DNA from: Flavobacteriales bacterium
GTDB lineage: Bacteria > Bacteroidota > Bacteroidia > DT-38
Assembly (NCBI GenBank): GCA_013214975.1
Contig: JABSPR010000342.1
Location: 1-30,099 of the forward strand
DNA length: 30,099 nucleotides
Reading direction: 5' to 3'
Below the pieces are notes generated by a model, which was not told where the DNA came from, searched no databases, and saw nothing but the letters and a program-made list of their open reading frames with translations. This document shows positions 25,533 through 30,099 of the stretch, piece by piece. Every line of letters starts with the position of its first letter. Position 1 is the stretch's first letter. The position numbers were made by a program, and so were the translations under genes.

Positions 25533-26924
25533 CTACTTTCTGCCCGTAATGAGCTTTAACTTTTTATTATACCAGGCTCTATCAAAAATGATAGAGTCGG
25601 AAGTAGCCTTGGCTGTGAGAAATAAACCAAGTGGTAAAATAATAGCTGGCGCTAACCACATCCCTTCAAGTGGTGTAAGGGTTCCGTCTAAAGCAAGTTT
25701 CCTCCCTGTTGTTCTTATTACATGAAAGCAGACAAAAATAAAAACAGAACAGACCATTGGTAATCCTAGTCCGCCTTTTTTTATTATTGCTCCGAGTGGA
25801 GCTCCTACGAAAAAGAGAATTAGACAAGCGAAGGATAGAGTGAATTTTCCATGCCATTCAATTAAATAGAGACGGATATTTCTGAGCCTACTCTTAAGCG
25901 TTCTTTTATTTGCTTCCATATAACCTAATCCACCTCTTGCTAAATTTTGAGCGGCATCAATAGTTTTTACTTGATCCGCTATGTTCATTGGCGATAAAAT
26001 ATTCTCCATCGTATCGTTTGCATTGCTGAGATCTATATTCGTGTAGTCGTAATTTTTCTTCATTATTTTGGCGAAGTCAGTTTTTCCATGGTCTAGTTGT
26101 ATTCTCAAAGAGTCTACGGCATCACTAAGTTGACTTAAGTTCAGCATCCGATACCCTCCTTTGAACAATTCTTCTTCCTCTCGATTAAATTGAAAGGCTG
26201 AAACATCAAAGATCATTGTTTGTTCTTCGAAGTCGCTTCGCCTGTATTTTAACGGATCTTTTTTTCCTATTCCTTCAGTATAACTATAGCCGTTATATAA
26301 TGTAAAGAGCATGTGACTTTCATTTTCGGAAAATGCCATTTTCCCGGTCTCAGCTGTAATTACTCGTTTGTTTTCGGCAAGGTCCATGTAGTCGTAAATA
26401 ATTATGTCTTTCAATATCTTGCCATCTTTACTCTTACTACCAACGCGCATGGTGTAACCATCCAAGCCTTTATAGAAAACGCCCTCTTTTATATTTAGTG
26501 TGGGCTTTTTCTTAGTGACATCATGAAGAAGAGAAGCTTGTTTTAAATTGATTACAGGCCATATATTATTCGAAAAATAGAATGCAATACAGCTAATTAT
26601 AAGGGATGTAACTATTAACGGAGACATTACCTTCTTTACTGATATACCTGCTGCCTTAAGGGCGACTAGCTCGGAGTGTTCGGCAATACTGCCAAAAGTC
26701 ATTATCGAAGAAAATAATATAGCAAGAGGCAGGGCAAGAGGTACAAGATAAGCCGCCCAGTATATCATTAACTCAACGATTATATACCATTCAAGACCTT
26801 TCCCAACTAAATCGTCAATATATTTCCAAAGGGTTTGCATTAGTAATACAAACACAGCAATAAAAAACGTCAGGAAAAATGGACCTAAATAGGAGGATAC
26901 AATGAATTTATGTAACGTCTTCAT
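25533..26924 (-). CDS. LptF/LptG family LPS export permease
   Basis: This 463-residue protein has three N-terminal membrane helices (about 12-32, 52-78, 100-120), a large periplasmic domain, and three C-terminal helices (about 353-375, 385-402, 415-437). This is the YjgP/YjgQ arrangement. The cytoplasmic coupling loop SELVALKAAGISVKKVMSPL is strongly conserved. LptF and LptG sit with the LptB ATPase and pull lipopolysaccharide out of the inner membrane towards the periplasmic bridge. The periplasmic domain is longer than in E. coli, as is usual for Bacteroidota members, which I cannot assign to F or G. It is followed after 1 base by two glycosyltransferase genes. Confidence 0.93.
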   Translation of the reverse strand: MKTLHKFIVSSYLGPFFLTFFIAVFVLLMQTLWKYIDDLVGKGLEWYIIVELMIYWAAYLVPLALPLAILFSSIMTFGSIAEHSELVALKAAGISVKKVMSPLIVTSLIISCIAFYFSNNIWPVINLKQASLLHDVTKKKPTLNIKEGVFYKGLDGYTMRVGSKSKDGKILKDIIIYDYMDLAENKRVITAETGKMAFSENESHMLFTLYNGYSYTEGIGKKDPLKYRRSDFEEQTMIFDVSAFQFNREEEELFKGGYRMLNLSQLSDAVDSLRIQLDHGKTDFAKIMKKNYDYTNIDLSNANDTMENILSPMNIADQVKTIDAAQNLARGGLGYMEANKRTLKSRLRNIRLYLIEWHGKFTLSFACLILFFVGAPLGAIIKKGGLGLPMVCSVFIFVCFHVIRTTGRKLALDGTLTPLEGMWLAPAIILPLGLFLTAKATSDSIIFDRAWYNKKLKLITGRK

Positions 26925-26968
26925 TGATTTTGATATGTCTTAATAATATCGACTTTGTTATGTTGTTC

Positions 26969-27346
26969 CTACAAGCCTATTGCAGAAAACAACTTGTTTA
27001 ATTGTGTGTCCCACAATCTTTTTGCCTCGTCTTTCTCATCTTCATCAGCAAAGTCCGTAACAAATAACGAGGTGGAGGAAGTAAGGTCATCTAATTCAAA
27101 ACGGAATTCGAAATAGTCTTCATCTTCATCATCCCATCTGAATCTTAATAAGTCTCCATCAATACGTTTGATTAATAGTGCATCTTGCTCAGCACCATCC
27201 CACACAAATGAATACAGATCGTCCTTAATATTTACATTGTCAGCAAACCAAATAGCTAAGCCATCTGGCGTGCAGAAAAAATTAAAAAGTACAGATGGTG
27301 TTGATTTAACCAGGTATTCAAGCTCGAATTTTCTATCGTCAGACAT
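26969..27346 (-). CDS. Acidic START-like (AHSA1-type) domain protein
   Basis: I start this at ATG 27344-27346 (125 residues, MSDDRKFELEYLVKSTPSV) rather than the TTG two codons upstream. The start, VLFNFFCTPDGLAIWFADNV and the closing helix RLWDTQLNKLFSAIGL follow the SRPBCC/START pattern of the AHSA1 type, a small helix-grip fold with a hydrophobic pocket. It is very acidic, with clusters DDEDEDYFEF and DEDEKDEAKR. I recall short proteins of this type as common in Bacteroidota, of unknown function. It is first in the run leading to the LptF/G permease, 44 bp upstream of it, and divergent from the methyltransferase-like gene. Confidence 0.85.
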   Translation of the reverse strand: MSDDRKFELEYLVKSTPSVLFNFFCTPDGLAIWFADNVNIKDDLYSFVWDGAEQDALLIKRIDGDLLRFRWDDEDEDYFEFRFELDDLTSSTSLFVTDFADEDEKDEAKRLWDTQLNKLFSAIGL

Positions 27347-27387
27347 GTTCAATTAGATTTGTGATTAACAAACACCTAAACTTTTAT

Positions 27388-27395
27388 TAATTTCG
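27388..27395 (+). promoter_or_regulatory. -7-like box upstream of the methyltransferase gene
   Basis: TAATTTCG, followed by CG, matches TAnnTTTG except for TTCG, the same variant seen in front of mqnE and neuB. It lies 61 bases before the ATG at 27457. No TTTG is at a suitable distance upstream. Confidence 0.3.
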
Positions 27396-27456
27396 CGGTG
27401 GCTGTAACGTGTGGCAATTTAAATAAAATCTATAAGAACTTCAAGTATATAAATCA

Positions 27457-28188
27457 ATGGCGTTAATACATTCTTTGGAAACTGAAGGCAATTGGTTATT
27501 CAAATATAGAGGGCAAGTACCTGCACTATTATTCTTGGTAGCAGTGCCTGCGATTTATTTCACAGACTTATCTTATTTAAGCGAACAGAATCTGGAAATT
27601 ATAAAGTGGTTTTCTATTGTGGTATGTGTGCTTGGTTTTTTTGTAAGAGGCTATACAATAGGAAGTGTAGCTCGTAATACATCAGGAAGAAATAGGACTA
27701 AACAAGTTGCAGAAGTACTTAACACGAAAGGAATATACTCAGTGGTTCGGCACCCATTGTATTTAGGTAATTATTTGATTTGGATCGGAATAGTCATTTA
27801 TATCAGTAATATTTATTTTTTCCTTGTAGTTAGTTTGATGTATTGGATTTATTACGAGAGAATTATGTTTGCTGAAGAACGTTTTTTGGAAGGGAAGTTT
27901 GGGGACGATTATTTAAATTGGTCGAAGGGTGTACCTGCATTTATTCCAAAGTTTAGTCTGTGGGAAGGGAAAGGGAATGGTGTTTCCTGGAAAGCCACTC
28001 TCAGAAGGGAGTATTCAGGTTTTTTATCAACCGTTTTTGGCTTTTTATTCGTTGACTTTTTAAGAGATTCCTTTCTTCAAAATAAATTAGTTATAACGGA
28101 GAAATCAATAATGATTTTTAGTATAACCTTGGTTATTACTTTGGCATTAAGGACGCTGAAAAGAAATACATCTCTTCTGAAAGATTAG
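27457..28188 (+). CDS. ICMT-like membrane methyltransferase
   Basis: This 243-residue protein has at least four hydrophobic segments (about 21-40, 50-70, 104-134, 215-232) and the family's SAM-binding core: YSVVRHPLYLGN with R98-H99-P100, then YYERIMFAEERFLEGKFGDDY with the conserved glutamates. It therefore belongs to the isoprenylcysteine carboxyl methyltransferase superfamily of integral membrane enzymes. Bacterial members include phospholipid and lipid A phosphate methyltransferases. A lipid A role would fit the LPS-export gene nearby, but that is a guess. The C-terminus (TLKRNTSLLKD) runs into integrase-derived sequence, so its last residues may be non-native. Upstream it is divergent from the START-like gene. 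Confidence 0.85.
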   Translation: MALIHSLETEGNWLFKYRGQVPALLFLVAVPAIYFTDLSYLSEQNLEIIKWFSIVVCVLGFFVRGYTIGSVARNTSGRNRTKQVAEVLNTKGIYSVVRHPLYLGNYLIWIGIVIYISNIYFFLVVSLMYWIYYERIMFAEERFLEGKFGDDYLNWSKGVPAFIPKFSLWEGKGNGVSWKATLRREYSGFLSTVFGFLFVDFLRDSFLQNKLVITEKSIMIFSITLVITLALRTLKRNTSLLKD

Positions 28189-28556
28189 AGACCCAAATTG
28201 ATGCACTATTCTCCTTTGATGGCAAGAGATTAAAGCACTATTCCGGAGAGCGAATACATCCAGATAAATGGAATCCAGAAAAGCAAAGAGCTGTTAGAGG
28301 AGTTGCCGGGGGATCGGATATCGATGACCTCCTTAATACTCTTAATGAAAAAATCCTAAAACAATATCGCGAAGCCAATATAGTGGGCAAAAAACCAACC
28401 GTTGATTATTTTAAGCAATTCCTTAATTCGGGGAAATCCAATAATTCCTTTTTTGAAGTTTTCGATAAGTTTATTCAAAGCTGCCAAAACAGCAGAGCAG
28501 AAATGCCATACGACAAAAGCGATGCTCCAGCAGGTACGGTCAAGGCTCATAGTTGA
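28182..28556 (+). pseudogene. N-terminal fragment of a Bacteroidota tyrosine recombinase
   Basis: A frame without its own start codon reads ALFSFDGKRLKHYSGERIHP, then DKWNPEKQRA, PTVDYFKQFLNS and FFEVFDKFIQS, and stops at TGA 28554-28556. This is the arm-type DNA-binding domain and the beginning of the core-binding (SAM-like) domain of phage/transposon integrases of Bacteroidota. The catalytic domain with R...HxxR...Y is absent, so it cannot recombine DNA. The 5' end overlaps the tail of the methyltransferase gene in another frame. The 3' end is cut where IS481-type end sequence begins. It is a relic of an integrated element broken by an insertion. Confidence 0.75.
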
Positions 28557-28582
28557 CAAACGTTAAAGACACATAGTTGACA
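28548..28582 (+). repeat. Two direct copies of CATAGTTGACA, likely IS481-type left end
   Basis: CATAGTTGACA occurs at 28548-28558 and 28572-28582, 24 bases apart, between the integrase fragment and the IS481 transposase start at 28621. Spaced repeats at the end of an insertion sequence are usually transposase binding sites. The exact outer boundary of the element cannot be fixed because the other end is missing. Confidence 0.5.
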
Positions 28583-28620
28583 CTTTTTAATAATTTAAGG
28601 CATAACCCAAACGCTAAGTT

Positions 28621-29055
28621 ATGCCGAAAAACGTATCAACTATGGAACAAGAAAGTGAATTTATCACATTATGGGAATCCAATAATTATTCCTTTTCAGC
28701 TCTTTGCAATGAGTTTAACATTTCAAGAACTGCTGGATATAATATTATAAACAAGTATAAAGAATTTGGCCCCTCTGGTATTGCAGATAACTCCAGAGCT
28801 CCTTTCAGGCAACCCAACAAAACTCCTGCTGAGATAAAATAAGCAATAGTCAAGCTAAGAAAGAACCATAAAAACTGGGGTGCCAGAAAGTTTTCGGAGC
28901 TACTCAAGTCGGAGTTTGATGAAGATGTTATTCCTTCAGTTACAACTATCAATAATATACTTGGAAGGAATGGGCTGATAGAGCCTAGAAAGCGTATTAA
29001 AAGGGTAGCCAGTATATCCTATATTCAACCCTGTGGAGTCTAATGAAGTCTGGAG
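28621..29055 (+). pseudogene. Decayed IS481-family transposase
   Basis: The frame from ATG 28621 has the two helix-turn-helix units of IS481 transposases: FSALCNEFNISRTAGYNIIN then KYKEFGPSGIADNSR. It stops early at TAA 28840-28842. The same frame then continues with KLRKNHKNWGARKFSELL and RNGLIEPRKRIKRV, clear IS481 sequence. An indel near 29008-29018 moves the homology to the +1 frame, PIFNPVESNEVWS, which ends at 29055 just before the catalytic DFKG segment. The whole DDE domain is lost. It is non-functional three times over: nonsense, frameshift and truncation by the element at 29056-29206. Confidence 0.85.
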
Positions 29056-29206
29056 TGTAAAAAACGGTGCATCGGACCACCTAATTTCGGTTGAATTGAC
29101 CATCGATGTCACTTTCCACAAACACTCTACACTCTAACGGTACCAATACTTGTAAGCATATTATTAAATTACAATAGGTGGTCAATCGCACCGACATTTC
29201 CAGACA
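29056..29206. mobile_element. 151-bp TGT...ACA element with subterminal inverted repeats
   Basis: The stretch begins TGTAAAAAA and ends TTTCCAGACA. Inside lie inverted 19-mers CGGTGCATCGGACCACCTA (29065-29083) and TAGGTGGTCAATCGCACCG (29175-29193), with 15 of 19 positions pairing. A further GACCATCGATGTCACTTTCCACA (29098-29120) resembles the right end in direct orientation. Repeated TGGTCAAT...CACCG motifs plus TG/CA termini remind me of IS21-family ends. It has no coding capacity, so it is either a MITE-like element or the two ends of an IS left by an internal deletion. It starts exactly where IS481 homology stops. No target duplication is seen. Confidence 0.5.
29122..29135 (+). repeat. Tandem 7-bp repeat inside the small element
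   Basis: ACACTCT occurs twice in a row in the spacer between the two inverted arms. It is short and may be trivial, but it marks the part of the element that differs from either end. Confidence 0.35.
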
Positions 29207-29212
29207 GAACCC

Positions 29213-30099
29213 TCAATTGAAAGATACTGACGTATTTTTGTTGCATAAGTTGAATCCTATAATGATTTCGTGAGAACCATTTGTGTAACCAGGGATCTCT
29301 ATTGCTGGAAATTCATAGGCATATGCCAAAAGTATGTTTTCCTTAATATTGATTCCTAATCTGACTAGTGGGCCAATGTGGGTTCGGTAGCCTATACTAA
29401 AATTGATTATATCATTGTAGACTACCATTGTATTTATATCGATTTGGGATACTTGAACCTGCACACCTTTGTATAATATTGATGGTTTTATTTTCCATTT
29501 TTGATTTATTACAAAGTTGTATTCTGCATATCCAATTATGTGTTTAGCATCTGTAAACTTATCTACGCCTATGAAATCCGATTTAATGTGGTTATTAAAG
29601 ATTTGTGGAATAAACAATCCAAACTGGAAATAGTTTAAGGTATAGAATATTCCAAATTCGGAACCTAACGTAAAACCAGTTTGTACACCATGCATAAGCA
29701 CATGGTCAGTTTTGTCTTCTACAATAGCGGAAGAAGGATCGATCTTGATATGACCCAAAATACCTGATAAGCCAAGCCGAAGGTTATGTTTATTTCCAAA
29801 TTTAATTTTGTAGGCATAAGAAAGCTTGGTCGAGACGCGACTAATATATGTGGCTTTATCTATAATTATCCCACCGCCTACTCCTGTATTTTTACCTAAG
29901 CTATTATGTACATATAAATAATCAGTTATAGGTGCAGCATCTACACCTACCCATTGACTCAAATGACTTGCATAAGCTTCTAGGCATTCTTTGTAACCTG
30001 CATATGCTGGATTTATTCCATATTTATTGAAGTTATACAAATTAGATTCTGGTAATTGCTGCGCCCCGACAGAACCACTCAGTAGTAATGTAGCTATTA
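29213..30099 (-). CDS. PorP/SprF family type IX secretion membrane protein (5' end beyond window)
   Basis: The minus-strand frame is open to the right edge, 294 residues visible. The first ones (IATLLLSGSVGAQQLPESN) are the end of a signal peptide, so only a few residues are missing and the TTG at 30038-30040 is not the start. YNFNKYGINPAYAGYKE is the conserved PorP/SprF opening. Alternating beta-strands follow (LGLSGILGHIKID, IIGYAEYNFVIN), with a C-terminal HEIIIGFNL strand. These proteins are outer-membrane beta-barrels; PorP works with the PorKLMN machine, and SprF-like paralogues often pair with one giant T9SS cargo gene. A cargo gene may lie just upstream, outside the window. The 3' end abuts mobile-element debris but looks complete. 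Confidence 0.85.
   Translation of the reverse strand, partial: IATLLLSGSVGAQQLPESNLYNFNKYGINPAYAGYKECLEAYASHLSQWVGVDAAPITDYLYVHNSLGKNTGVGGGIIIDKATYISRVSTKLSYAYKIKFGNKHNLRLGLSGILGHIKIDPSSAIVEDKTDHVLMHGVQTGFTLGSEFGIFYTLNYFQFGLFIPQIFNNHIKSDFIGVDKFTDAKHIIGYAEYNFVINQKWKIKPSILYKGVQVQVSQIDINTMVVYNDIINFSIGYRTHIGPLVRLGINIKENILLAYAYEFPAIEIPGYTNGSHEIIIGFNLCNKNTSVSFN

Noticed and set aside
28356..29121. Minus-strand open frames across the integrase and IS481 relics
   Set aside because: The opposite strand shows recognisable integrase and IS481 homology; the antisense products resemble nothing.
29122..29135. Tandem ACACTCT as a target-site duplication
   Set aside because: It is inside the small element, not at its flanks, and no matching sequence flanks 29056-29206.
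28189..29212. A new defence or toxin system in the accessory stretch
   Set aside because: All of it is accounted for by integrase, IS481 and terminal-repeat sequence; no intact gene remains.

Overview
This is a low-GC chromosomal window from a member of the Bacteroidota. The evidence is two secreted proteins with type IX secretion (T9SS) C-terminal sorting domains, a PorP/SprF-family protein at the right edge, a TPR-PD40-OmpA protein of the PorE type, a stand-alone PASTA protein beside Ddl, the futalosine-pathway enzyme MqnE, a ribBA fusion, and promoter-like boxes of the Bacteroidota type (TAnnTTTG and close variants). I cannot place it to genus. No tRNA, rRNA or CRISPR array was seen.

Left part (1-4596, minus strand): a tight operon read leftwards, neuB, neuC, neuD, a Gfo/Idh/MocA oxidoreductase and a DUF6625 glycosyltransferase-like gene that runs off the left edge. 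NeuB, NeuC and NeuD make and acetylate a nonulosonic acid (sialic or legionaminic type), so this is the start of a surface-glycan locus. No CMP-sugar synthetase is inside the window. Two of the five genes use non-ATG starts.

Middle left (4597-9848): a 242-bp divergent region with an 18-bp palindrome separates the operon from a large PKD-type T9SS cargo protein. rdgB starts on the base after its stop codon. ddl faces them and overlaps rdgB by 18 bp.

Centre (10001-17129): a plus-strand run of a PASTA membrane protein, a second Gfo/Idh/MocA oxidoreductase, a second T9SS cargo protein and rluD, joined with little or no spacing. mqnE converges on it. Divergent from mqnE is an orphan OmpR/PhoB-type response regulator.

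Right centre (17252-27346): a 1194-residue PorE-like envelope protein with two pairs of internal repeats converges on a six-gene minus-strand run: START-like protein, LptF/LptG permease, two GT4 glycosyltransferases, ribBA and tsaD. Cell-envelope export, glycan assembly and housekeeping genes therefore appear to share one transcription unit.

Right end (27457-30099): an ICMT-like membrane methyltransferase is followed by about 1 kb of mobile-element debris: an integrase N-terminal fragment, a decayed IS481 transposase with a premature stop and a frameshift, and a 151-bp TGT...ACA element with subterminal inverted repeats. Beyond it is the PorP/SprF gene, cut by the window edge. This debris is the only clearly accessory stretch and the most unusual part of the window. 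I found no convincing new defence or other novel system.
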